Assembly (NCBI GenBank): GCA_009746045.1
Contig: RPFO01000041.1
Location: forward strand, 3,144,613 to 3,208,612
Source of the DNA: Mesostigma viride
Lineage: Eukaryota > Streptophyta > Mesostigmatophyceae > Mesostigmatales > Mesostigmataceae
Reading direction: 5' to 3'
DNA length: 64,000 bases
The notes under the pieces are model-generated. The model saw only the letters and a list, made by a program, of their open reading frames with translations. It was not told the DNA's origin and did no database searches. Of the stretch, positions 1 through 12,205 are shown piece by piece. The number at the start of each line of letters is the position of its first letter. Position 1 is the stretch's first letter. Made by a program: the position numbers and the translations under genes.

Positions 1-3000
1 GGTATCAAACAAGGCAGGTGAAAGGAACAGCCGCCTTAAAGCTGAAGACTGAAAAAGTCTTGAAACAGGACTGGAACTGGAACTTGGAACTGGAAATAGC
101 AACTGGAAGCAGATCTGGTATTGGAAAAACAACTGGAACTGGATATGCTGGTACAGGAAGTGTCTTCTAAAGAAAGGCAAGTATGGCCTCAAAAGACACA
201 TAAGCAGAGAATAAGGAACCACAGTGTTGAGAGGGCTCACTCATGAAATCCGCCATGCCCATCACAGTAAGCATCATAACAGATTCTCTCTGCCTATCCC
301 ACTAGCAACAAAGACTGTGCCATATCTGCACATCCCAAACTGGATCCATAGAAAGTAGGTAGGCTGCACCAAGTCCACGCGTCCAAGACAAGGTCTCCCA
401 CAACTGGATCAGTGCAAGCACGTTGTAAAAACTGATCTCCAAAATCTGGCCACCCCAGATTCTCCATCCCATGCAAATCTGGCCACTCCAGATTCTCCAT
501 CCAAGGTCCACGTACTGGATTGTGCACATGTCAACACTGGATTGCTCCAAGAAGGAAAACTGCAGCAGGAAGACTCCGGATGTCAACCACTAGAAGCATA
601 ACTTGTTGACCAAAGCATTCTGACCACAATTGTCATGTAGACCATAGGCCCAGAACTGGAAGACAGAAAATGTCCTAAGGCCCTCATTCAGGTGACCACA
701 GCAAATCCGCCAAGAAGGCACAGGTCACCAGGACCGAATGGGATCTATGAGGTAACAAAATAAGAAACTGAAAATCCCAATCAGTTTCACAGGCAATTAG
801 TGATGTCCATCTGCCATAGACCTCATAGATCTCCTCCCCTCTAAGACAAGACTCAGGGGGCGAGGGTGAGGGAAAGCCTGCAGCCACATCTCAACCCACA
901 AACAAGTGGCCCTAAATGAACAAGGCACACTCATCAGTCTCTCGCAACTGGAATGGTGAAAGCAACCAACGGTCTTGGAACGACTCAGGTAACCCAAGAC
1001 CGCGACCATCATCAAGGCTCAATGCAGCACTCAGTGCCAAGGGTGAGTGACACCTTAGACAAAGGCAATTCAGCACATCATTGATCATGCAGAGCCATGG
1101 TCCAATTACTCAACAGCTGGTAAACTGGAGACAACCAGCCATACGTAAGCGTATTCATTCATCTGGCCGCCTCGGGTAAACTGGAAACAACCAGAAGGCA
1201 CTGGCCAAACAGAGGTACTGTCTCTGCATGGTGAACTGGATACCACCAGCAGACAAACTCGTTCCCAAATCTGCCACTGATTAACTGGATGCAATCAGCA
1301 GGCAAACTGCCAACAATCTGCCAACGGCGTGGTCACAGGACAGTCATGGGTTAGTCACAGGAAGGGGGATGGGGCCAGCCAACCCTGTCAAGGTGTAGGG
1401 GGGAGGGCATCTCAATCCCACAAGACAACAAGGTCAGACAGGCTCCCTCCATAAGATGTTCCTTTCAGACCACACAACATGGATTAATCCTTGACAGCCA
1501 TAAGGTTGCAGATTGATGTCAAGCAGCGGGTAAGGCTGACGAGGTCAACACAAAGAGAGCTCACAGCTCCTAGGTTAAGACTCTCAGCAACAGTATCACA
1601 ACCCATCCTAGGTACAAAAATTGTCCATTGATCCAGAACGCTGTTGTACTGTGGGCAGCTCAAGGGCGGAAGGGTCCGTCAGCATAGAGAAATACTCAAG
1701 AGCTGTAGCAAGACCCCTTGCATCATGTACAACTGAAGGTGAGTGAGTAGGCACTCAGGGTACAGATGCCAGCATACTGTTGTACCAAATTAAAACTCTA
1801 TCAGAGAGAGGCTCTCAGACAGACATGAGAGGATACCACAAAGTCCACTCATGGGAGGCAGCAAGATAGACAAAGAAATGAACAGAGGTGAGAGGTGAGA
1901 CTTCCCAAGACAAGGATTAGCAAGCAAGGGAAGATCAGAAGGGGGTCAGAGGACAGTGACAAGGATCAATAACAAAGGCAAGCAATTGACAAGCAGTGAG
2001 GAGTTAGAGCAACAAGAGTCACCGGTAAACTCCACACTTAATGAATGCTCGTCTGCATCCCTGTTATGATAGCCACAAAACGTCCTTGACACACCCTAGC
2101 AACTCTGTTCATGATGTCCACTGCTCCAAAAGATGCACACCATTCGGCCACTCCATAGGCCGTACGTGCGAATACTCAAAGCTCTCATAACACTGAGAAC
2201 TGAAGAAGATGAGTACTCTAGGTATGCACACAGTCTGTATACCTGGTGCACTGGAGTCACAGACTGCACGCGGAGAGAGAGAGCTTGAAAACAGGGAATC
2301 ACATGAGAAGTATGACTCCCACTGTTTCTGACCATATGAACTTCATCAGTAGTCAGCAGACAGCTAACAAGAAAGGCTTACATGCAGAGAAAGCCCAAGT
2401 GATTGAAGTCCAGGTCACTGAGGAAAAAGCAAAATAAGTAAAACTCAGCCATGGCGTACTGGCACATCATTTACCCTCAGGCAAGCTCTTATAAGACTGC
2501 AAACAACCAAAACCTCGTGGGGATTCTGGTATATCCAACACTGGGACAGATGCTAGTGACTGCTTTCATGACTGAAAAACAACTGTCACGCATCTATCAA
2601 CCAACTGTACATCTTTCCATAATAAGGCAACCAGGGGCAACTGTATAGACGTCATCCATGATAAGCACAACGTCTACACCATCCCAATGGCCACAAGAAA
2701 GATGTAAACCTGAGTGACTGACGTAAGAGTTAGGCACTTGGAATCTACAGGCAGCCCTGGCAGGGTTAGGAGAGAAGCAAACAATTTTCTCCCAACAGGC
2801 AGCCCAAAACTGGTACAGAAAATACCGGCAGCCTTGGCAGGGTTAGGAGACAAACAAACTAAATTCTCCCAACAGGCGACCTAAAACTAGAACAAAACAG
2901 TACAGGCAACCTTGGCAGGGTCAGGAGACAAACAAACTGTTTCTCCCAACAGGTGGCCTATAATACTATATAATACTGTATGGCCTAAATCAGGTGACAG

Positions 3001-4033
3001 GGAGACTGTTAGTGGCTCCCCTAAGCAGCAGGTCTTAACCAAGACACAGGGTGACAAGAGTCAACACGTCACAGCCCACGTGTCTAGGACAAGCCAGCTA
3101 TAAAACTATGACTACAGCAGATTGCTAAAAGGCACTATTGCCAACCTGAGTCATCAAGGGCAGACGTAAAGTACGTCCTATGCAGCCAACTTGATGACCA
3201 TACTCCTTATGGGACCCAGTGAACAAGCATCCTTTCTACTAAAAAAAGAAGAAAAGGAAAGACTTGACACTGCCCATTACAATGTTCTCAGCAGTGAACA
3301 AAATAGCTAGTTCACGCAATCAAGGCACCTATGTGTGCAAGACCAGAGAACATGGCAGGGATGCACCCAAGGAGGCACTGCAGAAGCATGCACTCAAAAG
3401 AGGCACCGCAGTAGCTACCTACAGCTGCAAGATGTCTATGCAACTGAAGAGGTGCACGTCATACTATCTATAGAGTGCAGTACTCTATCACATCTACAGA
3501 GGCAAGCCAAGCCATAGATGCAATAGAGCACACCATCCATAGATAATACAAGTGCCCGTGACTACCCAGGACAGGGGTACAAGTTTCAGCCTGCACCAAG
3601 AAATAACATTGAATGCTGGCTGACCCAAGTCCTGGTTGTATTCTAAATAAACTACTGACTATCAAAACCATCCTGGAATGGATAGCCTTTGTATTACTAA
3701 CTATCTGGCTGTGTGCTGGTACGTGCCAGAACCATGCACAAGGTGTCTGGTCAGATCCACACCCTCCCAGAAAATTTTTACGGTGGGTGAGACCCTACAA
3801 TGTACCAGATACACTACTAGAGGGCAGTGACAGGCACCAATCAAAACATATACTCCACGCAAGCCTATGGTGAGTGCTAAAAGGTAAACTCAGACTCACA
3901 CAGCAATGCTAAAACAGCATCACAGGCATGGAATAATGTAATGATGGGAACAACTAGGTTGTTCTCCTCCCACCCTATGGGGGAAGAAGCCAGCACTCCC
4001 TAACTAGGCACGCAGGTGTTAGGCACAACACCT
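1..4033. other. Non-coding stretch, no gene recognised
   Basis: Only short ORFs in all frames and none with recognisable protein character. The text is repetitive at low level: an 'atctggccac..ccagattctccatcc' phrase occurs twice near 443-510, and 'aactggannca..accagc' phrases recur at about 1120-1310. It may be decayed untranslated sequence of a retroelement, but nothing here proves that. Confidence 0.5.
2747..2965 (+). repeat. Three tandem copies of a ~77-bp unit
   Basis: Units start near 2747, 2823 and 2901. Each begins with a variant of 'acaggcagccttggcaggg', followed by 'aggaga.aaacaaac' and 'tctcccaacagg'. The copies are diverged by substitutions. No coding frame is conserved across them. 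Confidence 0.8.
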
Positions 4034-5761
4034 TTAACTCGTCGTCTGTCCCAACTCAGTCCTCAAAAGAGGACTGAGTTGACCTTTTTCAACCGGGTGT
4101 AGCGACTAGGTAGGGGGTCCATCCCAAATGTTTTGATGTGGATCGAGGGTGTATTTGATGTCAATTTGCTGGAAAAAATGCTGCGTTAGTGAAAACTTGA
4201 CCCCAACACCTGGAAATTACTCGGACATATGACACCCTCGGCGAATTTGCATTTTTCGGGATAAGAGCGAGTGGGGAAAATTTGATCAAATCATGGTGCA
4301 CGTTAGAAAAATATAGGCATGTAAACAATATAGTTCTTGAAACGTGGCAAAAAACTGGGCTCAATTTGGCCACTGCCACTGCCTAAAACAATTTAAAAAC
4401 TCTCAGTCCTCAGGAGAGGAATGGGGCTTTTGCTAACTTTGCTAGCATGTAAGTGCGGTCATACTACACACCACCGTGGCCACCAACCATCCCAATCACC
4501 TCATTTCCCTTCAAGCATTACAGGACAACACACTTGCATCATCATGCTGCAGTTGTATCATACCTTATCATGTAGTGAGAGCCTATGCATGCACGTAGGG
4601 AATGGGCTTGGATACCTACCAACAAAGGGTTATGTTATAAGTGTCAACCACCAATATAATGGGTAGGTTAAGCATCTTTCCATTGTTTCTAACAACAATA
4701 GATATGGCTATAACTGTTTTGCCTTGCCATGATGTGGCCAACATAGTTGCTGGCACATGATGGCAGTGGTTTGTCACCAAGACTTTTCACTCACCCGTAT
4801 AAGCTTGAAAGCACCCTTGATGCAGGCCGTGGCCACACAATCATGCAGTATGAACGTAGCAAAAGAATAACTAACATCTATGAAGGTGTTTAAACCTGCA
4901 CAGCTCCTAAAACCCTGCACAACTACACTGGGTTAAGGCAAATGCCTGCTAACATCATTTGAAAAGGGGGTTTTAGAGAGGGGCAGGCAACGGTCAAGAA
5001 AGAGCATCAAGACTTGAACCTGACAACGCCTGGCAAGCTTAAACTCATGTAAGAACATCAAGAAACGAAGAGGCAACGATAATCCGACTTTATCTGGCAC
5101 GGCTGGCGTTACCTTGGCCCAGGCGGTGCCCGCACAAGTGGCACTTTGCGGCACATAGACCATGACGTGACAGAGTGGTCGAAATCATCAAATCTATACT
5201 GCCACTCAATTTATTCTAATACAATACATGTTAAAATGTAGAAAGAAAACTATCAGCCATTGAAATTGCGCCGGAAAGCAAGCGCAGTCATCAATTCCGT
5301 CGACCTGCCTTATCGCAGCTTTTTCCAGCAAGAACAGTGCCGACACCGGGTAAATCGCTTCCCTGCGAGCTAAAAATTAGGATTTATCATCTATAGGACA
5401 TATAAAATCTATTTCCTGAGTTTGGACAGCTAACTCGTCCGCAAACGTAAACTGCATGCATGGGCGCGAGCCGCCATGGCTAGGTCGTGCATTTCCGGAA
5501 CTCGCGTTTCACGTGGAAAAGTACCCTTACCACCTGTACTTTGACCGTACATTTAGCCGCTCATACCAAATCCCAAAAAATCCCAAAAATATGTCCAAGA
5601 AAGATCTTTTCACGTAGTATTTGAATAAATTTTGAGAGAATTTTTTTGTCAAACATTCTGACCGGGGCGAATTTTGTACAGAACCTCAAAACTCGGTCCT
5701 CAGGAGAGGACTGAGAAAAACTCAGTCCTCTCCAGAGGTAGTGGGACAGACGACGAGTTAA
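4034..5761. mobile_element. Non-autonomous TTAA-flanked DNA transposon (piggyBac-like), copy E1
   Basis: TTAA at 4034-4037 and again at 5758-5761 brackets 1720 bp. The ends are inverted repeats: CTCGTCGTCTGTCCCA reads inward from both sides. Just inside each end lie short palindromes built on 'actcagtcctc..gaggactgagt' (4055-4082 and about 5694-5735). TTAA duplication is the hallmark of piggyBac-type elements. No transposase ORF is present, so this is a non-autonomous copy. The assignment rests on TSD and TIR only. Confidence 0.75.
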
Positions 5762-7395
5762 CAGGTGTCCGCAGTATGACAGCACACCTTGAGAGACATG
5801 GGACTGTCACCCTTTTTACAAGCCATGACTAGAACAGGGAAAAGACCTTCCTCCAAACTGCTTACAGGACTGGGTCTTCTCCATTCTAGCATCATGGTGG
5901 TGAGCAGTAAGAAAAATGTCTCCTCCCCTAGGCATCTCTTCTGCAACCAAAAGAGATCACCAGGTGCCCACCTGCTTTTCGAGATGTTGGCCTAGCAGAT
6001 GCCGTTGCAGCAGACGACGCTGTTGCCACAACCAGATGTCGCTGCTACAGCAAAACGTCGGCGCTAGAGCGAAAGGTTGTTGCCGAAACATGAAGATGTT
6101 GTCACTAAAACTGGCAGATGTAGTCGTTGAAAAAGAAGGCATTAGCACGACTGGAAGAACTCGTTGCCACCACCACTGACACTGTGTCGGCTGATTGTTG
6201 TTGTCGTGTAGAGCTCGTTGCCGTTTCAGCGGGTAGGGCAGATTGACGCACTGTCGAGTAGTCGACAGCAGCAGAATCACTCGAGTTGGCTGGTCTGGTG
6301 CGTTAGCTTGGGCTCAAGAATATGTTGTCTGGCTTGGGCTTGTTCGTGAAAGCGTACCATACCAGACGCAAAGCCTGTTGAATCCGCAACACAGACTGCA
6401 AAATGAAATTCGCTGCCCAGTAAAGAATGCACTCTATACAGTTCAGCAGGGTTAGTGAAACCGCCAGGTGACTTGGCTGCTGAGCTAGATAGAAAGCTTT
6501 CTTCTAAATGTCTCAACCAAGAAGAATGCTATCGTTCTTGTTCTTCCCTCGGTAGAAAAAACGTAGGTAGGTGGAAATGGTTGATGTATACTGAAAGAGT
6601 CAGTACACGGAAACTCGTCCCATGCTTTGATAAGTCTGTTCAGAGGTCAAACCTCCGATACCAATGTAACAGAATAAAATGGTGGTCTCTGCTCCACTAA
6701 ATGCACAGATCTTTTACCTCCTGTCATTAAAGACAGAACGGACTTATCAAACCCCAAGAGACAGGGGAGATTCCTAGCACTCTCCAGGAATCGTAGAGGG
6801 TGGTCGTTTCCCGTCTAGAGGCCTCTCCTACGAGACGGTACTTACGCGATAGAGAGCGGTGGTTCCCTTTGGTCGGGCGTCTCTCTGCTTGTTCATACAG
6901 ACACAAGACTTCCTGTCTATCGGATATGGCTGTCCAATAACAGGGCCTGAAGTGAGCATGTTTGGTTATTAGAAATAACTTCACATAATTGGGGGTATCC
7001 GCGTGATCGCTATGGTGACAAACAGGCAAAGCTTATGTCCCCGCCGACACAGAGGAGTCCAACGCAATCCTACAGGTCTCAGCCAATCAGAACACAGATG
7101 AACCGGTAAGGTTCTCTCTCTGTATGCTTTACACCCCTAACTTACGAAAGATACTAACTGACATCAGTCAGATTACACATAGATTCCAAGGTACTGTGCC
7201 GTACCGCCCAGGGCCCAACACAAAGCACCATCAAAAGGGCACTCCGCATATAAGTCCCAAAAAGTCAAGTCAGGCCAGGAATCATTACACTTCGGCCGTA
7301 CAAAAGACTCAGCCATTTACACTGAACGCTGAACTCCAAGTTCACGTCCACTTGGATGTAACAGTATACACACTGTCAGAAAATACTGTTACAGG
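5762..7395. other. No gene recognised
   Basis: ORFs are short (up to about 107 codons), overlap on both strands and have no recognisable domains. No strong tandem repeat or TIR pair was seen here. Confidence 0.4.
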
Positions 7396-7991
7396 TAGCT
7401 CCGGGCATGATGGTGCCTGCAAATAGCGTTAGGGGTGACCGTGGCTATTGCTACGGTATGCTGTATTTTCCTGGAAATGGCCTCTGCCACCAGCTCAATA
7501 GTGCTTGCAGGCGTAAGTATATCGTGTTTCTACCTAGTTTCTGCCAGTTTTCCACTTTTTTCTACCGACCTCTGCCCAGCCTCTCTATGTAAGATCGACC
7601 GCCATCCTACTCGACGTCGCTTGCATGTCAGCCATAGCAGGTTGCAGTTGTGCAGTATTTAGGTGCTGCATACGTCGTCAAGCCGTGCATATATCGTGAG
7701 GATTGAATATTGATGTTTTATACTGCGTTGATTGTGAAAGAAGATCAGCTAGGTGCCCATAATCATGGTGTATAATCATGTGTTGTTAGCATCTTGCCAC
7801 CATTTGCTAGCATGCATTCCAGCGTCATCTTTGCCTGCGCATGTAAGCTCATGGATCACTCAACCAATCCAAGCCTTGCATTACACGTGCCTCTTTCTTT
7901 CAGTAATCAGTATTGCACACGTTATGGAATGAAAACCCAGCACCTCCCTTCCCACGAGGCATGTGCTCAACACGTTGTGAGAGTGGATGAT

Positions 7992-8002
7992 GCTTTGGCT
8001 AT
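7992..8002. repeat. Target site duplication gctttggctat, first of three copies
   Basis: The 11-mer occurs at 7992-8002, 8442-8452 and 10074-10084, and only once at the matching empty site in copy 2 (35377-35387, reverse complement). It brackets each of the two LINE-A insertions. Confidence 0.9.
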
Positions 8003-8441
8003 TAAATTAAATTAAATTAAATTATAACATGCCTCCGTTGGGAGATCATGTAGCACATATTCCTTGATGGGTGGTGGAGTGGAGAGAGCCGCGTAATCGG
8101 ACTATCCTAACGCTAATCTATCTAGTCTAGAAAAATCCTAACTACCCTACTCATCAAAACGACGCCTCCTCTTGGGGGGAGGTGGCTTGCCCACAGGGTC
8201 GGGCGTGTGAGCCTTGACAATCTTCTGCCACCGCGTCTTGTTCTGCATGGCACGGTCCAAAGAAGGGAGAGAGAGTGGATGCGGTATTCAAACTGGGCGG
8301 GGACCAGTAGGTCATCCAGCAACATCTGGACGTAGTTCGTGACATGTTTCCCTACCCTTTTGGGAATGCCCTTGGGGCCAGGCCAGGTCAGAATGTGCCG
8401 CCCTGGCCAAGCCGCTGGGGGCCTGCCAGACCAAGGGTGGT
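8001..8441 (-). mobile_element. LINE-A copy 1, severely 5'-truncated
   Basis: On the minus strand this holds the last roughly 90 codons of a LINE ORF2, then the 3' UTR and an (ATTTA)n tail that abuts the target site at 7992-8002. The protein remnant (QMLLDDLLVPAQFEYRIHS and so on) matches the C-terminus of the adjacent LINE-A copy 2 but carries a frameshift near 8255. It is flanked on both sides by gctttggctat. Confidence 0.88.
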
Positions 8442-8450
8442 GCTTTGGCT

Positions 8451-10073
8451 ATTAAATTAAATTAAATTATAACATGCCTCCGTGGGGAGGTCATGTAGCA
8501 CATATTTCATGATGGATGGGAAGCCGCGTGATCGAACTATCCTAACTCTATCTAGAAAATCCTAACTGCACTACTCATCAAAACGCCTCCTCCGCTTGGG
8601 GGGAGGTGGCTTGCCCACAGGGTCGGGCGTGTGCGCCTTGACAATCTTCTTCCACCGCGTCTTGTCCTGCATGGCAGTCCAAAGACGGGAGAGAGAGTGG
8701 ATGCGGTGCTCAAACTGGGCTGGGACCACTAGGTCGTCCAGCAACATCTGAACGTAGTTCGTGACATGTTTCCCTACCCTTTTGGGAATGTCCTTGGGGC
8801 CAGGCCAGGTCAGAATGTGCCGCCCTGGCTGTCCAAGCCGCTGGGGGCCGGCCAGACCGAGGGTGGTATCGACCTGGCTGGTGCGTGCAAGGTGTCCTAC
8901 AAACGCTATCCTACGCTGCCTAATCTCGTCCGAAACACGAGGCATGCCATGATACAAAGACTCTGATGACGGACGCTCGGAAAAACCTACATTAAGGACC
9001 TGCCGGAGCATCCTGTAAACTGTGCCGTCGAGCCGAGCTGCCAGTTTGGGTGGGAGGGTCCACGCCTCGGCGCCATACGTGAGCACCGTGAGGACGAGGA
9101 CCTTGAAGAGCATGCGCTTGCGGTGCCCGTTAAGGCCCTTCGAGCGCCAGTAGGGTGTGAGCGAACGAAGCTTGGCCCAGGCAAGGCCGATGCGGGTGTC
9201 CACATCGTCGGCGGTGTCAGGAAGCCAGCTCCCCAACAACTTGAAGCGGTCGCGGAACGGGACCTCCGTCCCGTCGAGCAGGCGCGGCAGCGGTGGTTTA
9301 CTGGATGCTCCTATCACCATCGCCTCAGTTTTGACACTAATCTCCAGCCCCACCGCCCGCGCCTCCAGGCCCAGGCAGTCCAGCCAGGTCTGAATGTGCT
9401 CGGGGCTCTCGATGAGGGTGGTATCATCCGCATAAATCAGGTCGGCAAGGCGGTAACCAGGTCTAACCCCGCCGTGCTCTTTCACGTTAAGGATGTCCAA
9501 GCCTGGCTCGAACCCCTTAAGAGCAGTAAAGCGCGCACGTGCCCGGCGCATGACGTGATCCACGACAATAATGAACAGGTATGGGGACAGGACACAACCT
9601 TGCCACACCCCGTGGTGAAGGGGGAATGGTGGAGTGGTGCCCTCCGCAGTCCGCACTACTGCCTGTGAACCCTCATACAGACGGCGGATGGCAGCAATAA
9701 ACGCAGGTGGTACCCGATCCAGAGCTAGGATGGCCCAAAGAGCCTCCCAGAGAACCGTGTCAAAGGCCTTGATATAGTCAACAAAAATGAAGACCAGCGG
9801 CAAACTGTCAGGGGGAAGTCGACGCACCTCCTCCATCAACCGGCGCGCGACAAACACAGCCATGACAGTGTTACGACCACGACGGAAACCCATCTGAGAC
9901 TCACCCAGGTGTGGGTCCAGCGCGGCGCGGAGCCTGTGCAGCATCATGCGCATGAAGACCTTCAGCGCGGCGCTCTGGAGGCAGACACCCCGGTAGTTAC
10001 CGGGGTCAGCAGCAGAGCCCTTCTTGTACACCATGACTCGGATGGCCGGCCGTCTGCCACTCAGCAGGCGGAG
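8451..10073 (-). mobile_element. LINE-A copy 2, 5'-truncated non-LTR retrotransposon
   Basis: A minus-strand insertion with an (ATTTA)n tail at 8451-8474, a 3' UTR containing 'ccccacggaggcatg', and an RT ORF that runs straight into the 5' breakpoint at 10073. The flanking gctttggctat copies (8442-8452 and 10074-10084) are the duplication. The 5' truncation fits target-primed reverse transcription that stopped early. Confidence 0.92.
8571..10073 (-). CDS. LINE-A ORF2 fragment: reverse transcriptase domain and C-terminus
   Basis: About 500 codons are open without interruption from the insertion breakpoint to a TAG stop. RT motifs in order: GNYRGVCLQSA; GFRRGRNTVMAVF; catalytic motif A YIKAFDTVLW; GVWQGCVLSPYLF; and motif C LIYADDTTLIES (YADD near 9430). 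A 'LFKVLVLTVLTYGAEAWTL' thumb-like segment and an 'RRIAFVGHLART' segment follow. The endonuclease and ORF1 are absent because of 5' truncation. The ORF starts at its 5' end only because the insertion does; it has no start of its own. The frame is intact, so the copy is fairly recent. It is related to LINE-B at 17077-21904 but clearly a distinct family, with a different C-terminus (KRRRRFDE). Confidence 0.9.
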   Translation of the reverse strand, partial: LRLLSGRRPAIRVMVYKKGSAADPGNYRGVCLQSAALKVFMRMMLHRLRAALDPHLGESQMGFRRGRNTVMAVFVARRLMEEVRRLPPDSLPLVFIFVDYIKAFDTVLWEALWAILALDRVPPAFIAAIRRLYEGSQAVVRTAEGTTPPFPLHHGVWQGCVLSPYLFIIVVDHVMRRARARFTALKGFEPGLDILNVKEHGGVRPGYRLADLIYADDTTLIESPEHIQTWLDCLGLEARAVGLEISVKTEAMVIGASSKPPLPRLLDGTEVPFRDRFKLLGSWLPDTADDVDTRIGLAWAKLRSLTPYWRSKGLNGHRKRMLFKVLVLTVLTYGAEAWTLPPKLAARLDGTVYRMLRQVLNVGFSERPSSESLYHGMPRVSDEIRQRRIAFVGHLARTSQVDTTLGLAGPQRLGQPGRHILTWPGPKDIPKRVGKHVTNYVQMLLDDLVVPAQFEHRIHSLSRLWTAMQDKTRWKKIVKAHTPDPVGKPPPPKRRRRFDE

Positions 10074-10652
10074 GCTTTGGCTATGGCTGCCTGATTCAGT
10101 CATATTATGTCATCCAGTCATGATGTTTGATGCATGTTTGATGCTGTATAACTCATACAACACCTATTTTCAACGTCTTGACCCTCCTAGCTCATTATGG
10201 CCCCGTTTATGGGGCTCGTGTCGTTGCGTCATGTTGTGAAGGGCTATCATTTTTCCCACTGCGTTGTACTGCGTTGTGTTTGTGATGCTAATGAAAAATA
10301 GCTCCAGTGGCCCAATGGGCCTGAGTTTTGTCCACAGAGCCTGCATATGTTGCCCATAGCTCGTGCAAGAAGCCAGATTTTTTTCATGAACCATTTTGAA
10401 TAAGCACATGACTTGTGACCTAGGGTCAACAAATCGCGGTCATGGTCAGACCCCCCTGTATTCAAACCAGTGTATCTCTCTAATGAATTAGTACTTTGTA
10501 GGTCTGAGTAGCTAAAAAATTCCTTTGATTTATGGGCTCTCAGAAAAGTATACACATGACTATGAAAAAAAAAATTCCTTATATGTTATGACGTGTTCTA
10601 TAAATAGCTTACAACGCAGTATATCGCGTTCTAAAAAGAAAACACGGGTTAA

Positions 10653-10709
10653 GGCCTCTCCGTGATTTGGAAAAAGATGCAGGACAAGGCCAAGTGGGCC
10701 CAGGTAGTA
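10653..10709 (+). mobile_element. Short LINE-B ORF2 fragment
   Basis: Fifty-seven bases match LINE-B at 21598-21654 ('ctccgtgatttgg' .. 'gacaaggccaagtgggccc') with a few differences. It starts immediately after the TTAA that ends repeat R copy 1. Repeat R may have inserted into an older LINE-B copy, whose left part I could not find. Confidence 0.8.
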
Positions 10710-11980
10710 GCTAAACAAACACCATGTCGTTCTTTGTGACCAGCCCGGGGCGCCACAGGACGTCTTGCGTTAACCGGATGAGCCTTCGCAGCCTGCATTA
10801 GAATGTACTCCAATTCATTCAAATCAATGAGAGAACCAGCGCAGGCCAGAAATCTGGACCATGGCAGCTCGAGCCTGCTGTTCTCTCATCTATCCACGTT
10901 TTCGAGTTGTTCATGATGATGGATATGAATGGAGTTGTGAATCATGAAACAACTATTGTTAGTGCAGCAATTCAAATGTTAAATGCAGGGACTTGGTACG
11001 ACAGTAACTTCCAACCTTGTCCTGACCCTGGCAAGCCAACATTATATCAACTCACATGCAGCGGCAGACAGTTTTGCTGCCTACTTGGTGTCTCTGCCTC
11101 TCAACCTCCCTAAGCTTTGCATTTCTTGTCGACACCGTCCTTGTAATTTCATTTCACCTGAGCTTGCCACCCAGGGGTGTATCACTGAGAAAATCGGCGT
11201 AGGCCGATTGTGCGTTTGCTTGAGTGAGCCATGGCACACCAAGGAAGCAGCATCCTGGGCATGCACGTGGCATGTACTTTCGGCCTTTCTGGATGATGTG
11301 CCTGTTGCAGGCCTCGGCGAGTTATGGCCGGCAATCAAACAACCCGGCACGTATGGAAACGGAACAATGTCCCGCAAGGTACCAACGGTGCGCCGGTGAG
11401 AAATGAGCAACAGGTCAGGACTGCTAACAACAGAGCGATGAAAGGATAAAAAATCAAGGTTACGAGGGCAGCCTTAAATGGTGCCAATGATAAGCAGAAA
11501 TGCTGGCTGTGTGATGCCCGCACGTACCTGCTGCTTACATGTGGGCAGGGGTGATGACCAGGCGTCCGCCGCTCTAACAACTCATCACAGGCTGGCTGGC
11601 GCAGGGCAGGGTATCAGTGTGGTACAGGCTGAGAGTGCTGAGCACCAGTGTGCCGTACAGAGACGGATAAAGAGGCAGGGATGGGGACAGGGACAGCAAA
11701 GAAAATTTGCAGCAACACCCGTGCATCGCAGGTTATGCAGGCAGTGGCAAAGCAGGTGCTGAGAGGAGCTGATGAGCAGGAGGCGGCAAGGACAATAGGC
11801 AGCACGACCAAAGCCTGACAGGCAGCCTTATAAGCAGCTTGTTGAGCATCCTGGTAGGCAGCAGGGTAGTAAGCCTGGTAGGCAGCCTGGTAAGAAGCGG
11901 GAGGACAAAGTACGTGGAAACACTTAGCACGCTGAGGATGAGGACTAGGTAGCAACGACGGTAGCAACAGTAGCAGTAAT
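10710..11980. other. Unassigned stretch; possible exon near 11180-11397
   Basis: A plus frame (10983-11399) is open for 138 codons. Its last ~70 codons (CVCLSEPWHTKEAAS...) look protein-like and end at CGCCG-GTGAGAA, a possible splice donor. No domain was recognised and no matching downstream exon was found. On the minus strand at about 11810-11910, 'YQAAYQAYYPAAYQ' style repeats appear in a 234-codon frame. Neither reading is convincing. Confidence 0.25.
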
Positions 11981-12044
11981 GGCACGAGCACGACACCACC
12001 AGCCGCAGCCCCCGCAGCCCCCGCAGCACCCAGTGGCAGCGCCA

Positions 12045-12205
12045 ACAGCGCCATCAGCGCCATCAGCGCCATCAGCGCCATCAGCGCCATCAGCGCCATC
12101 AGCGCCATCAGCGCCATCAGCGCCATCAGCGCCATCAGCGCCATCAGCGCCATCAGCGCCATCAGCGCCATCAGCGCCATCAGCGCCATCAGCGCCAACA
12201 GCACC
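12045..12205. repeat. 9-bp minisatellite (gccatcagc)n, about 17 copies
   Basis: A near-perfect 9-bp tandem repeat, open in several frames. It encodes Ser-Ala-Pro repeats on the plus strand (frame 11979-12263) or Ala-Leu-Met repeats on the minus strand. The flanking plus sequence continues Pro/Ala-rich (QPQPPQPPQHP), which slightly favours plus, but no gene model is supported. Confidence 0.85.

Larger units (their letters stand above)
7396..10652 (+). mobile_element. Dispersed repeat R, copy 1, interrupted by two LINE-A insertions
   Basis: Positions 7396-7991 plus 10085-10652 match, in inverted orientation, the segments 37649-37749, 35388-35870 and 34807-35376 of copy 2. The right end carries the palindrome-like 'acgcagtatatcgcgtt' and finishes CACGGG-TTAA (10649-10652), the same terminus as copy 2. 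It is therefore probably a TTAA-type DNA transposon. The left terminus was not found; similarity stops near 7396. No transposase ORF is visible. Confidence 0.65.

Noticed and set aside
1-20. tRNA-Met primer binding site (window starts ggtatca)
   Set aside because: Only seven bases resemble the usual TGGTATCA, the window edge cuts it, and no LTR pair or pol ORF follows.
5916-6280. Cys/Arg-rich short ORFs around 6 kb as a zinc-finger protein
   Set aside because: Cysteine spacing is irregular, frames overlap on both strands, and there is no start or splice context.
9123-9668. 181-codon plus-strand ORF
   Set aside because: Antisense shadow of the LINE-A RT, which has all RT motifs on the minus strand.
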